Positions 7,308 through 14,170 of a stretch of 48,560 nucleotides of DNA are shown here, piece by piece; within the stretch, counting starts at the first letter, position 1; each line of letters starts with the position of its first letter. Source of the DNA: a virus; the IMG/VR virus record IMGVR_UViG_3300033148_004780, positions 1 to 48,560 of that record; one strand, given 5' to 3'. The position numbers and the translations under genes are program-made. Under the pieces are notes generated by a model, which searched no databases, was not told the origin of the DNA, and saw nothing but the letters and a program-made list of their open reading frames with translations.

Positions 7308-7347
7308 TAAAACGCCTCGGCGCAAGGCGAGATCGCCAACGGCGTTC
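7308..7347 (-). terminator. Branched hairpin with U-run after the CRISPR-like unit
   Basis: The outer stem AACGCC/GGCGTT encloses GGCGA/TCGCC. On the minus strand it is followed by TTTTAAA. It lies about 35 bases downstream of the repeat unit at 7381-7413 and may end the transcript that starts at the 7654-7682 promoter. Confidence 0.5.
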
Positions 7348-7380
7348 ACCTTGCACCTCAGCTTGTTAGGATATTTGAGG

Positions 7381-7413
7381 GTTTCAACCCATGCGCTCTG
7401 TGTGGAGCGCAAC
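7381..7413 (-). repeat. Solitary CRISPR-repeat-like unit 1 (type I-C-like)
   Basis: 33 bp read on the minus strand: begins GTTGC, has a 6-bp stem GCGCTC/GAGCGC with loop CACACA, and ends ATGGGTTGAAAC. Length, stem placement and the terminal TTGAAAC match type I-C CRISPR repeats. It forms the last codons and stop of the gene at 7384-7641 and is in the sense orientation. No second repeat at spacer distance is present, so it is not an array. Confidence 0.7.
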
Positions 7414-7641
7414 GTTCTGCATAAGCTTTCGCTGACAGCGGAATACAGGGAATCCCAACGATGTCTTCATCTCCTCTTCAACGAAGTACACGTCGATGAT
7501 TCCTTCTCTACCGGGTAGATACAAGCCTATTTTCTTAGCCTTGAGAATCTGCTGGGTTATCTTGTCGAGGATTTCTCCTTGACAACCAACAAAGTCCTCG
7601 GGGTGGTCGTTCATGTACTTGATTTCTTCTAAGCTTCTCAT
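7384..7641 (-). CDS. Hypothetical early protein ending in CRISPR-like repeat
   Basis: 85 residues from the ATG at 7641, chosen because the promoter -10 box lies at 7654-7659 and excludes the upstream ATG; GTAGGGAG gives a modest ribosome site. Its last ten or so codons are the CRISPR-like repeat unit. The protein has a helical N-terminal half and a strand-rich part (KIGLYLPGREGIIDVYFVEEE). Family unknown. Given the location it is worth testing for an anti-defence role. Confidence 0.65.
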   Translation of the reverse strand: MRSLEEIKYMNDHPEDFVGCQGEILDKITQQILKAKKIGLYLPGREGIIDVYFVEEEMKTSLGFPVFRCQRKLMQNVALHTERMG

Positions 7642-7653
7642 ATGACTCCCTAC

Positions 7654-7682
7654 AATATACTGAAAGTTCTTGTTAAAGTCAA
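7654..7682 (-). promoter_or_regulatory. Sigma70-type promoter (TTGACT-17-TATATT)
   Basis: Minus-strand TTGACT (7677-7682) and TATATT (7654-7659) are separated by exactly 17 bases, the same architecture as four other promoters in this genome. The expected start, near 7647, is only a few bases before the ATG at 7641. Confidence 0.75.
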
Positions 7683-7837
7683 CACCTTTTCCAACCAACG
7701 ATTGCTAAAGATGTCGGCATCCCTCTGCATCCGTACAAACAACACTGTCTTGAGGCCAGGTAATCGTGAATGCTCCAACCTTGGATGTCTATAAACCATG
7801 TTTTGTTGCACTTCGTACAGTGTAGTTCATATCTCAT
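7679..7837 (-). CDS. Small Cys-rich (zinc-binding-like) protein
   Basis: 52 residues. The ATG at 7837 overlaps the upstream stop as ATGA. It carries CTKC, then CCLYGC and a C-terminal Cys, consistent with a small zinc ribbon. Its stop codon lies inside the -35 box of the following promoter. Confidence 0.6.
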   Translation of the reverse strand: MRYELHCTKCNKTWFIDIQGWSIHDYLASRQCCLYGCRGMPTSLAIVGWKRC

Positions 7838-8178
7838 GCATTAAAGCGACGCCCCCTAAGCCTCTCCTTCATCTTCTGGATGTAAGGCACTGCCCTAAGG
7901 ATTCGCAACCTGTCAACGTCACGTTTTCTCTTGTAGTTCTTCGCACCGTTGGGCAGGTGGAAATCCAACAAGCTAAGCGGGTCATCGGTGAGACGGGACC
8001 AAGCAACGAGATAACCGATCTCCTTGTTCCATTCGTCGTTCTCGTGGCAAATCGAGAATCCTATCAACTGATCATCATCTTCGTTGATGTACCCAACGAC
8101 CAAGCCGATAGGCTTGCGTTTCTCTACACGTATGTATTCTCGAAGGATGCCTTCCTTCTTAGGGGCTAAGGTTTTCAT
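7834..8178 (-). CDS. Hypothetical protein
   Basis: 114 residues with an alpha/beta pattern (GLVVGYINEDDDQLIGFSICH) and a highly basic C-terminus (NYKRKRDVDRLRILR...KMKERLRGRRF) that may bind nucleic acid. It is coupled to genes on both sides by short overlaps. No family recognised. Confidence 0.7.
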   Translation of the reverse strand: MKTLAPKKEGILREYIRVEKRKPIGLVVGYINEDDDQLIGFSICHENDEWNKEIGYLVAWSRLTDDPLSLLDFHLPNGAKNYKRKRDVDRLRILRAVPYIQKMKERLRGRRFNA

Positions 8179-8386
8179 CGATGCTCCTTAGATACTGTCT
8201 AATCTCCTCGAATACCTTGTCGTCCATGTAGAAGAGGATCGTTAAGCTATCTGATTGTAGCTCCAATTGGTTGGGATATACCCCGCCCGTCTCGCGTCGA
8301 ACTTGGATATTAAAATCCTCCTTCTCCTCAAGGAAGAGAGTTAGTTCGGGATAAGCGAGGTAATGTTTGTTCTTGTTTAAACCCAT
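8159..8386 (-). CDS. Hypothetical protein
   Basis: 75 residues, strand-rich (FNIQVRRETGGVYPNQLELQSDSLTILFYMDD). The ATG at 8386 follows GGAGGTTGAATT. It overlaps the downstream gene by 20 bases. Function unknown. Confidence 0.7.
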   Translation of the reverse strand: MGLNKNKHYLAYPELTLFLEEKEDFNIQVRRETGGVYPNQLELQSDSLTILFYMDDKVFEEIRQYLRSIDENLSP

Positions 8387-8435
8387 AATTCAACCTCCAC
8401 AATATAGAGCCCCTCTTTGCGAGGGACTAAGGTTT

Positions 8436-8996
8436 TCATAGATACCTCAACGGATGGTAGAAATCCTGTAGCTCCTGCTCTACGTAGGAGTCCAAGTTAT
8501 CGAGGGCGGCTTGATACTCGCGGATCTTGTTCTCAACCCGAGGCTTGATGTCTTTCTTCCACTTCTCCTTGGCAACCTCGATTAGATCATCTAAAGCCTT
8601 GAGCTTTTCTTCAGCCCATCGGGCTAACAGGTATTGGCGTCCTTCCTCGGTTGTGCCTATGACAACGGGATCGGGTTCAACGTCATCGTAGCAGATGACC
8701 AGCTCCTTGAAGTAGGATTCCTTCTCTGCTAACGCTATAGCACCGAGGACCGGAATTGGTATCGGCGACCTATCGTAGGCATTTGGGGATTCCCGCCTTG
8801 GTAGGAGGATCTTCAACGCCTGCGCCTCTCTAGTGTTCAACGGGTAGAACGGAATCGGTGACTTCGCTCTGCCTTCGATGAGCTTGCGTTGACCTTCGAG
8901 GTCAAGTTCCTCGATTAGCTTTTCCCATTCCTTGCGTTTCTCGTCGTCAAAGACGAGTTCCTCTGTTTCTTTGATTACAGCAACCTCTATGTCCAT
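8436..8996 (-). CDS. Hypothetical helical protein coupled to the Ro60-like gene
   Basis: 186 residues, rich in charged helices. The middle segment is PIPFYPLNTREAQALKILLPRRESP and the C-terminal half is a long coiled coil. Its start overlaps the end of the TROVE gene by 10 bases (GGAGGTTGAATC before the ATG), so the two are probably made together. It may act with the RNA-binding protein, but no domain is recognised. Confidence 0.7.
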   Translation of the reverse strand: MDIEVAVIKETEELVFDDEKRKEWEKLIEELDLEGQRKLIEGRAKSPIPFYPLNTREAQALKILLPRRESPNAYDRSPIPIPVLGAIALAEKESYFKELVICYDDVEPDPVVIGTTEEGRQYLLARWAEEKLKALDDLIEVAKEKWKKDIKPRVENKIREYQAALDNLDSYVEQELQDFYHPLRYL

Positions 8997-10336
8997 GATT
9001 CAACCTCCCTAACAAAATCAAGCACCGCTGAAGAAAAGCCGTTGATGCAGGTCCAATCGTTTTCTTGCGAAACCGCGAACTGATAGGGCGCTATGTTCAT
9101 CATATAGCCTGGGCGCTTAACACCTGGGCAAGAATCGTGAAATTGTTCATCTGTTATACAGATAATCCTTGAATGCGGAAGGGATTGTGCGTATCTAATC
9201 GCAGCCCCTCCGTTGGTACTGCCACCGAGCTCCCCCGTTGCCTTGAATAGAGCATCCCTTAAGGCAAAACCCCGCCGAGGTGGAACCTCTGTATAGAGGG
9301 TAGCGAACGCGATTACCCTTGAATGCTCGCATACCTCACGAGCAAGGATAGCTATCGCTGCGGCTGCTTCATGTCTTATAACCTCGGACCTGTTAGATAG
9401 GGGGCAGCCCCGCATAGAACCAGACACGTCCACTAGGATGATCGTCTCTCCTTTGAGCTTGGGAATCTCTTCCGATGCCTTGAACATGAGATGTTCAAGC
9501 TCCGGCTCGAACTGTGGAGCGTACTTAGCAGCGGTAAGGAATCTATAAGGGAGGATTCTCCGAACGTTCAACTGCTTAAGGTAGGTACGGATCTTGGTTA
9601 TATCTACTCCCTGCTCTGTCATGTTGCGGAGATTGCGGATGGTTGCCATAGCACCGAGCTTCTGCTTGTCCATAAGCTCTTCGAAAGAAGCTTTCTTCTG
9701 TTGTTTTTTCTGCTCGGCTGTGCCTTCAACCTCGGATAACTTCTTCTCCCAGGTTTCTGCAACCTTGAGCTTGCCTTGAACCAACCTACCCCAAAGAGCA
9801 GCTTGCTCGTCGTTCTTCGGCTTAGGTCTTGCGATCTTCATCACGTCTCGAAGCTTGATAGCTTTGTCTTCTTGCTTGTACTTCCTGAGCTGGTATTCAT
9901 CGAACTTTCTGAACGCCTCGCCTAAGCCTTTCTTTACCTGTCTCGTGAAGGATTCTCCAACGGTCTTACGGTCAGAGGAACCTCTCAAATACATGGCAAC
10001 AAACTCGGTAATCTCGTCGGGGCGTTGGATTACATCAACGAGCTCATTAGCCTTCATCTTACCATTCTTGGCAAGAGCGCACATTACCCACAAGGGCACG
10101 TGCCTTAGATTCAACCGCGATCTTGCTTCGTTAGCAAGGGCAACGGCGTCCTTTTTTCCTACCTGCAAGGTCAAGCGGGCTATCCTATCAGCGATGTCCT
10201 CACCGCTTTCGTAGAACGTATTCTCCCACAAAAGACAAGCGCAGACAGCGCGCTTAAGCTCTCTTAGCAGGGGGATTTTAACCGCTTTACCGCCCTCGTA
10301 GGTGATTGTCTTTGTTGGTTGTCGATTCAACTTCAT
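8987..10336 (-). CDS. TROVE/Ro60-like RNA-binding protein with vWFA domain
   Basis: 449 residues. The N-terminal two thirds are helical repeats of TROVE character (RLTLQVGKKDAVALANEARSRLNLRHVPLWVMCALAKNGKM; then FLTAAKYAPQFEPELEHLMFKAS). A von Willebrand A domain follows with the complete MIDAS motif DVSGSM (near residue 305) and later Thr/Asp positions (STNGGAA, ITDEQFHD). Ro60 proteins form a ring that binds misfolded RNA ends and Y RNAs, and bacterial and phage versions are known. At 449 residues it is a little shorter than cellular Ro60. The neighbouring 11-16 kb region is rich in tRNA-like and other structured RNAs that could be its ligands; that link is inference. Confidence 0.92.
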   Translation of the reverse strand: MKLNRQPTKTITYEGGKAVKIPLLRELKRAVCACLLWENTFYESGEDIADRIARLTLQVGKKDAVALANEARSRLNLRHVPLWVMCALAKNGKMKANELVDVIQRPDEITEFVAMYLRGSSDRKTVGESFTRQVKKGLGEAFRKFDEYQLRKYKQEDKAIKLRDVMKIARPKPKNDEQAALWGRLVQGKLKVAETWEKKLSEVEGTAEQKKQQKKASFEELMDKQKLGAMATIRNLRNMTEQGVDITKIRTYLKQLNVRRILPYRFLTAAKYAPQFEPELEHLMFKASEEIPKLKGETIILVDVSGSMRGCPLSNRSEVIRHEAAAAIAILAREVCEHSRVIAFATLYTEVPPRRGFALRDALFKATGELGGSTNGGAAIRYAQSLPHSRIICITDEQFHDSCPGVKRPGYMMNIAPYQFAVSQENDWTCINGFSSAVLDFVREVESWT

Positions 10337-10345
10337 AGGCTCTCC

Positions 10346-11224
10346 TTAAATGTGGCAATCGTACAGGGACAGGATCGTATCCTCTGGCAAGCTATCTAAC
10401 AAGCTATAGAATTCATCCACCCAATCGTCGTGCGCCTTCTCGTTAGAGGAGCAGCCAAACCAGCCCATCTCTCCCTTCTCGTACCACTTTCCATCTTTAA
10501 CTACAGCGTAGGTAACAATTGCTGCCTTTGCTCTCTTTTGGACGTACTCCTCCTCGGTGACGAGGAACTCCTTGATAGGAGTTAAGAAGAGGTTGCATTT
10601 ATCTTGGACTTTCTTCCAAACTCTTATCTCTGGTTGTATCCAATAATCCTGTCTTCTCTTGTCGTAATCACCACCGTAGGATCCGTCATCGAGGAACTCT
10701 TTCCATGAGCGCTTAGGGGCTTTGATAGGTCCACCTGCTACCTTGATGACCTGCTTGTATAGCTTGCGTGCTCCCTCTGCCGCGTCTAGACGCATCCCTT
10801 CAAAATCGATGTCACCTATTGCAGCGCGGTCAACCCAACCTTCCCTAACTTGGTTATCGAATACTTCTGTGTTGCCAACGAGACCTGTTCTACCTTCTTT
10901 AAGCTTGAAGTATCCTGTCCATCTTCCGCCGAGTTGATACCAGTCCCACTTGGATTCAAAGTTGTATGTGGTGTCCTCCCACCATTCTCCCCCTTCAAAC
11001 TTCCAAGCCCTCTTGTTCCACTCCCCTCCGTGTAGATCATAGAGCTGTTCTCTAGTTAGTGTGGAGGGGCTGGATTCCCTTGCCTTATAGTAGTTAACGA
11101 ACCGTGCCCAGTCTTCCTCGGTTACCTGCTGTTGGCGATACGGTTCGCATTCGAGACTCTCGTCATAAGGAGCGAGCTGGTGCTCAGGGTCGTCGCCTAT
11201 AACAAGAACTGTAAAGTGGCTCAC
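10346..11224 (-). CDS. Conserved phage protein of the MSHFTVLV type, function unknown
   Basis: 292 residues from a GTG at 11224, preceded by GGAGGT, overlapping the small lipoprotein stop as GTGA. The N-terminus (SHFTVLVIGDDPEHQLAPYDE) is a pattern I recall from many unrelated phages and some bacteria. The middle is rich in Trp (WWEDTTYNFESKWDWYQLGGRW), and a GDIDF/AEGARKLYKQV region follows. No enzymatic motif known. It is next to the Ro60-like gene and in the same direction. Confidence 0.8.
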   Translation of the reverse strand: MSHFTVLVIGDDPEHQLAPYDESLECEPYRQQQVTEEDWARFVNYYKARESSPSTLTREQLYDLHGGEWNKRAWKFEGGEWWEDTTYNFESKWDWYQLGGRWTGYFKLKEGRTGLVGNTEVFDNQVREGWVDRAAIGDIDFEGMRLDAAEGARKLYKQVIKVAGGPIKAPKRSWKEFLDDGSYGGDYDKRRQDYWIQPEIRVWKKVQDKCNLFLTPIKEFLVTEEEYVQKRAKAAIVTYAVVKDGKWYEKGEMGWFGCSSNEKAHDDWVDEFYSLLDSLPEDTILSLYDCHI

Positions 11225-11343
11225 TGTATACCTCCGTGAAGTACAACCACTCTCGATAGGTTGCTTGATGCTATCACAGCATCCGAACAACCAGCCATGA
11301 TGAAGATGGCTAACACCATCAACCTTCTAAGGAACGCTTTCAT
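11221..11343 (-). CDS. Very small lipoprotein
   Basis: 40 residues. The ATG at 11343 has GGAGG seven bases upstream, and the TGA overlaps the next GTG start. A basic N-terminus (MKAFLRRL), a hydrophobic segment and the lipobox-like FIMAGC indicate a processed lipoprotein with an extremely short mature chain. Candidate roles are entry exclusion or an outer-membrane spanin-like peptide; nothing specific shows which. Confidence 0.7.
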   Translation of the reverse strand: MKAFLRRLMVLAIFIMAGCSDAVIASSNLSRVVVLHGGIQ

Positions 11344-11368
11344 AAGCGAGCCTCCTATGTTTGGGATA

Positions 11369-11439
11369 CTACACCGGATGGAATTGAACCATCTCTATCT
11401 CTGTCAAAGAGAGAGGTGCTACCGCTACACTACGGTGTA
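11369..11439 (-). tRNA. tRNA-Gln (UUG)
   Basis: A full cloverleaf: acceptor TACACCG/CGGTGTA, D-stem GTGT/GCAC, anticodon stem TCTCT/AGAGA with loop CTTTGAC (U33, anticodon TTG, A37), 4-nt variable region, T-stem GATGG/CCATC with loop TTCAATT. CCA is not encoded. Confidence 0.88.
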
Positions 11440-11463
11440 TTGTATGGGGGCCTTGAGCTTCTC

Positions 11464-11910
11464 TTATATCTTCACTGAGTCGATGGCATACATAATCGCT
11501 GTTACATCGTCTGCTGATAGTAAGCAAAGCGAGCCTTCTTGATTGACGGCGGTCTTACATGCCTTTTTGGTGCGTTGTTCTATTTCAATCCTTTGCTCAG
11601 ATGTTCCAATCAGTTGCCTAAAATGTAAATCAAGTGTTTTATTCTCTTCTCTCAACCTATCTATCTCGTCTATGAGCCACTGAAGCAAATCTCCTAGGTC
11701 GGGTAACGTCTCGTGCTTGCCCGTAGCTTTTCGCCATCTCTTCGTTGCCTCGCCCATTCGAGTTTGTTGTAAATCGAATAGTCTCCATAATTCATCTATC
11801 TCGTCTAGGACTTTATCAAACAAATTAGTAACATCGCAATATTTTCTGAAATAACTACTATCTTCTAGAGAAATTCCGTCTAGCTTTTCTCGTATCTCAT
11901 CTGTGTTCAT
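11464..11910 (-). CDS. Hypothetical coiled-coil protein
   Basis: 148 residues from the ATG at 11910, chosen because GAGGAG lies upstream at normal spacing. It is almost entirely helical and acidic, with a LLQWLIDEIDRLREENKTL heptad stretch. It is transcribed towards the tRNA-Gln gene. Function unknown. Confidence 0.7.
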   Translation of the reverse strand: MNTDEIREKLDGISLEDSSYFRKYCDVTNLFDKVLDEIDELWRLFDLQQTRMGEATKRWRKATGKHETLPDLGDLLQWLIDEIDRLREENKTLDLHFRQLIGTSEQRIEIEQRTKKACKTAVNQEGSLCLLSADDVTAIMYAIDSVKI

Positions 11911-12003
11911 ATCTAATCTCCTCACCCTAGTGGTCCTTATTCCATCGGTGCAAGGCTTCCATAGTGCCCAATTGTGATACTAGGGTTTTGGAATATTTGC
12001 CCC

Positions 12004-12240
12004 CTAATAAATAGCAATAACGTCTTCAGGACCGCCATAAATACTAAATATTCCTCTTAGCTCTAAAGCTAGTCCGTGGTTGTCCCATGTTATGTTGTAG
12101 GGTATGGGACTAATTTTCCCACTTTCATGAAATTCCAGCTTTCTAATTGTTCCGACTAATTTGGGATGGTTTTTATCACAGACACGAGTACCCACTGGCA
12201 GTACATCCAATATTGTTTTATCACTTGCCTCCATTTTCAT
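12004..12240 (-). CDS. Hypothetical beta-rich protein
   Basis: 78 residues. The ATG at 12240 has GGAGGA upstream. The pattern PVGTRVCDKNHPKLVGTIRKLEF...ITWDNHG suggests a small SH3-like barrel. It directly follows the Ala/Asn-repeat protein gene. Function unknown. Confidence 0.65.
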   Translation of the reverse strand: MKMEASDKTILDVLPVGTRVCDKNHPKLVGTIRKLEFHESGKISPIPYNITWDNHGLALELRGIFSIYGGPEDVIAIY

Positions 12241-12257
12241 ATCTTCCTCCTAAAGCT

Positions 12258-12902
12258 TTATTCTATCGCCTCGTGAGCTATGGCGACAAGGTCAATATCG
12301 GCACCAGCCGCATAAGCTGTCGCATTAGCTGCATAAGCTGCATTAGACGCCACATAAGCTGCTGCATTAGCTGCATGAGCAGCCGCATTAGCCACCGCAT
12401 TAGCCGCATAAACTGCCGTATTAACTGCTGCATTAGCTGTATGAGCAACCACAGTAGCTGTCGCATTAGCCGTATAAGCTGCATTAGCTGCCGCAATAGC
12501 TGAGCGAGCTGATCTATCTGTACCGTTTAGCCAGTTATCCGCCCATTTGTTCCATTTTCTATCGCTATACCTTTGTTTAACACATAGAATACCAAACTTG
12601 ACAAATTGTTCTTTTGTGATACGTTTCTTGCGCAATCGCTTGATTGTAGTCAACTTGACCGTGCCACTTTTCAATCCATGATCGTGCTTGGTCGGCTCCT
12701 CTATTTCGCATCCCCATAAATGGGGCTGTTTAAAGTTGGCATGCGCGGGATTCATCAAGAGCGCTAATATTGGATCATCATAATAGTGTATCCAATGCCT
12801 AGTACATAATTCGCCTTTGCCATCTGCGGTGTGGGTGACATCCTTGCCCCACTGACAGCCTCCGTATGTTTGGTCATTTTTGTCTGTTAGCTTATATTTC
12901 AT
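12258..12902 (-). CDS. DUF7666-like protein with Ala/Asn-rich C-terminal repeat
   Basis: 214 residues from the ATG at 12902; the longer frame upstream runs through a tRNA-like RNA and is rejected. The N-terminal domain (about residues 1-130) begins MKYKLTDKNDQTYGGCQW and carries a C..H/WGCEIEE pattern seen in mycobacteriophage and other phage proteins of unknown role. From about residue 150 the chain is a run of AANAAAYA-type units (AANAVANAAAHAANAAAYVA), about 60 residues of probable continuous or solenoid helix. The number of DNA repeat units probably varies between relatives. Confidence 0.75.
   Translation of the reverse strand: MKYKLTDKNDQTYGGCQWGKDVTHTADGKGELCTRHWIHYYDDPILALLMNPAHANFKQPHLWGCEIEEPTKHDHGLKSGTVKLTTIKRLRKKRITKEQFVKFGILCVKQRYSDRKWNKWADNWLNGTDRSARSAIAAANAAYTANATATVVAHTANAAVNTAVYAANAVANAAAHAANAAAYVASNAAYAANATAYAAGADIDLVAIAHEAIE
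12305..12500. repeat. Degenerate tandem repeat encoding Ala/Asn helix
   Basis: Imperfect 12-18 bp units of the form GC(A/C)-TTAGC-(T/C)GC-ATAAGC-TGC run through the 3' end of the 214-residue gene. Being in frame and multiples of three, they expand or contract the protein repeat without breaking the frame. Confidence 0.75.
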
Positions 12903-12934
12903 GTTCTCTCTTAAATAAAAGGCTACTTGCTTTT

Positions 12935-13062
12935 GGCTCCGGCATGGAATCGAACCATGCAAGGTTGCTATTGCCCCGACTATGCAGTACTGCTGCGTAG
13001 GGAGCGGGCTTGGCACAACCAGACTCTCCCTTACTTGCGTCTACCCTTTCCGTCGCGGAGCC
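12935..13062 (-). ncRNA. Oversized tRNA-like RNA (tRNA-Leu-like ends, 128 nt)
   Basis: The ends pair as a 7-bp acceptor (GGCTCCG/CGGAGCC) with a normal T-arm (GCATGG-TTCGATT-CCATGC). The segment GGAAAGGGTAGACGC resembles a tRNA-Leu D-arm. Between them lie about 75 nt, with stems GGTTG/CAACC and CTACGCA/TGCATAG, instead of an anticodon arm. Position 8 is not U and no anticodon can be assigned. It may be a tRNA remodelled by insertion, a pseudogene or a tRNA mimic. Confidence 0.6.
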
Positions 13063-13197
13063 ATGATTTTGATTTCTATATCTTCCTCCTAAGAAAAGGC
13101 ACAACTGAGCTACACGCTTATTACTCCCGCCTTCCCTCCCTCGCTCTCGCATACTGACGGTAAGCTAAGAAAACCATCTTGCGATTGTTGTGCCCAA

Positions 13198-13294
13198 AAG
13201 GCCATGCCGTGTATCCCCTAATCACGGCCTCCGACTCATGGATATTGGTAATCCGGCGTACACACCACTACCTTTACCTTTCCATCATGGCCTT
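13198..13294 (-). ncRNA. Structured tRNA-like RNA, unit E
   Basis: A perfect 9-bp closing stem (AAGGCCATG/CATGGCCTT) followed by TTTT encloses two hairpins: GGAT-TACCAAT-ATCC, with an anticodon-like 7-nt loop lacking U33, and GCCGTG/CACGGC. A TGGTGT segment recalls the conserved motif of units A-D. It could also act as a terminator. The surrounding 13063-13301 stretch holds no gene I can support. Confidence 0.5.
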
Positions 13295-13302
13295 AAAAAA
13301 GA

Positions 13303-13372
13303 TAGGGGGAGGAGGATTCGAACCTCCGTCCGACTGTACAGCGTACGTGTTCTTCCACTGAACTATCCCCCA
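13303..13372 (-). tRNA. Degenerate tRNA-like gene, identity undetermined
   Basis: Acceptor GGGGGA/TCCCCC with a mismatched first pair, T8-A9, D-arm GTTC-AGTGGAA-GAAC and T-arm GGAGG-TTCGAAT-CCTCC are all canonical. The 21 nt between D- and T-arms form only two pairs of an anticodon stem, and U33 and a purine at 37 do not fit together. A GTA or TGT anticodon is possible but not supported. Probably a decayed tRNA. Confidence 0.55.
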
Positions 13373-13446
13373 ATAAAAGGCTCATTTAATGTTGACGTAT
13401 TCGAAATACTATTTGTTTATTGACATTATTTATATCTTATCTATGT

Positions 13447-13614
13447 TCATTCCACCTCCGTACACTTGATCTTTCGAATGACTTTATACTTCCAACCCCA
13501 AGCTACGGATCTCACCGCACCAACCTTTAGTTTTTCATCAGTGGTTTCAAGGGTTATCTCTGTGCCTTTATTAGCTCCAGTAATCCATCGGGCTTTAAAC
13601 TTGCATACCTTCAT
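13447..13614 (-). CDS. Small basic hypothetical protein
   Basis: 55 residues. The ATG at 13614 has GGAGG seven bases upstream. Predicted beta-rich and basic (KVCKFKARWITG...VAWGWKYKVIRKIKC). It lies between tRNA-Met and the degenerate tRNA. Function unknown. Confidence 0.65.
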   Translation of the reverse strand: MKVCKFKARWITGANKGTEITLETTDEKLKVGAVRSVAWGWKYKVIRKIKCTEVE

Positions 13615-13628
13615 TTACTTTCCTCCTT

Positions 13629-13699
13629 TAGCAGGGGGAAGAATCGAACTTCCAATAACAGGCCATGAACCTGTTGTGTTGCCATTACACTACCCTGCG
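13629..13699 (-). tRNA. tRNA-Met/Ile2 (CAU) with 1:72 mismatch
   Basis: Acceptor CGCAGGG/CCCTGCT pairs at six positions with C1-U72 unpaired. D-arm GTGT-AATGGCA-ACAC, anticodon stem ACAGG/CCTGT with loop TTCATGG (U33, CAT, G37), T-arm GGAAG-TTCGATT-CTTCC. An unpaired 1:72 is an initiator feature, but the three G-C pairs of initiator anticodon stems are not present. Ile2 (lysidine-modified) is also possible. Confidence 0.82.
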
Positions 13700-13761
13700 C
13701 TGTGCTCTCGACTACCTTCTTTCTTGTTATAGTTGGAACATCTCCTACCTGTGCAATAAAA

Positions 13762-13840
13762 AAACAAGCGAGGAAGAATTGATGACAGTTGTGTTTATCG
13801 CTTCCAACGAAGTAACTGTTACCTACACCATCACTTGTTT
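13762..13840 (-). ncRNA. Structured RNA repeat, unit A
   Basis: Outer helix AAACAAG/CTTGTTT (extends to 10 bp with one G-U), conserved 5' internal-loop motif TGGTGTA and 3' motif ATTCTTCC, inner helix ACAGTT/AACTGT, then the conserved ACTTCG and a small CTTC/GAAG hairpin, and a TAAAC segment. The outer helix is followed by seven T on the minus strand, so unit A probably also terminates the array transcript. Confidence 0.7.
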
Positions 13841-13856
13841 TAGTTGTCGATAAAAA

Positions 13857-13936
13857 GAAAGAGGGAAGAATCGAACACGGCTATGTTTACGTTACCATCT
13901 CAGCTACGAAGTAACCGTATTCTACACCACTCTTTC
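13857..13936 (-). ncRNA. Structured RNA repeat, unit B
   Basis: Same plan as unit A: outer GAAAGAG/CTCTTTC, TGGTGTA, inner GAATACGG/CCGTGTTC (8 bp with one G-U), TTACTTCG, variable arm with GTTAC/GTAAC complementarity, GTAAAC, then GATTCTTCC. Its 3' side shares TTCGATTCTTCC with tRNA-Met. Followed by CTTTTT. Confidence 0.7.
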
Positions 13937-14038
13937 ACAAAAGGAGGAGAACTCTATATCGCGCTCTAAAGGAAAAGCTCAAGAGACATTCCTGGGTCTA
14001 AGGCACTTACAGAAAGCTCCGGATCTTTTACAAGGTTA

Positions 14039-14131
14039 GATAAGGGGAAGAGGCGGAAACCGGAACGGATATTTAATGTCCTCCCGGACGTGCGTTCCAC
14101 GCGAAGTAACGGTTTCCTACACCACCTTATC
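14039..14131 (-). ncRNA. Structured RNA repeat, unit C
   Basis: Outer GATAAGG/CCTTATC, TGGTGTA, perfect 8-bp inner helix GGAAACCG/CGGTTTCC, TTACTTCG, two extra hairpins (GCGT/ACGC and GTCC/GGAC), TTAAAT, then GCCTCTTCC. Both helices differ in sequence from the other units yet remain fully paired. Confidence 0.72.
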
Positions 14132-14170
14132 CAAACCCCTCCTTGATTGCTTTCAAGGACCTGTTAAATA

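Noticed and set aside
12278-12496. Leu/Met/Arg-repeat frame opposite in phase to the Ala/Asn repeat
   Set aside because: It is an alternative-frame reading of the same DNA repeat, not an independent gene.
13063-13197. Possible small protein in 13063-13301 on the minus strand
   Set aside because: The frame lacks an acceptable start and ribosome site and overlaps the 97-nt structured RNA. Not reported as a gene.
13420-13447. TTGACA-16-TATGTT on the + strand
   Set aside because: It points against the transcription of all neighbouring genes and the spacer differs from the genome's promoter set, so it is probably chance in an AT-rich gap.
13937-14038. A possible fifth RNA unit between units B and C
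   Set aside because: Short complementary words (AAAAG/CTTTT) occur, but the conserved TGGTGTA, TACTTCG and CTTCC motifs are missing.
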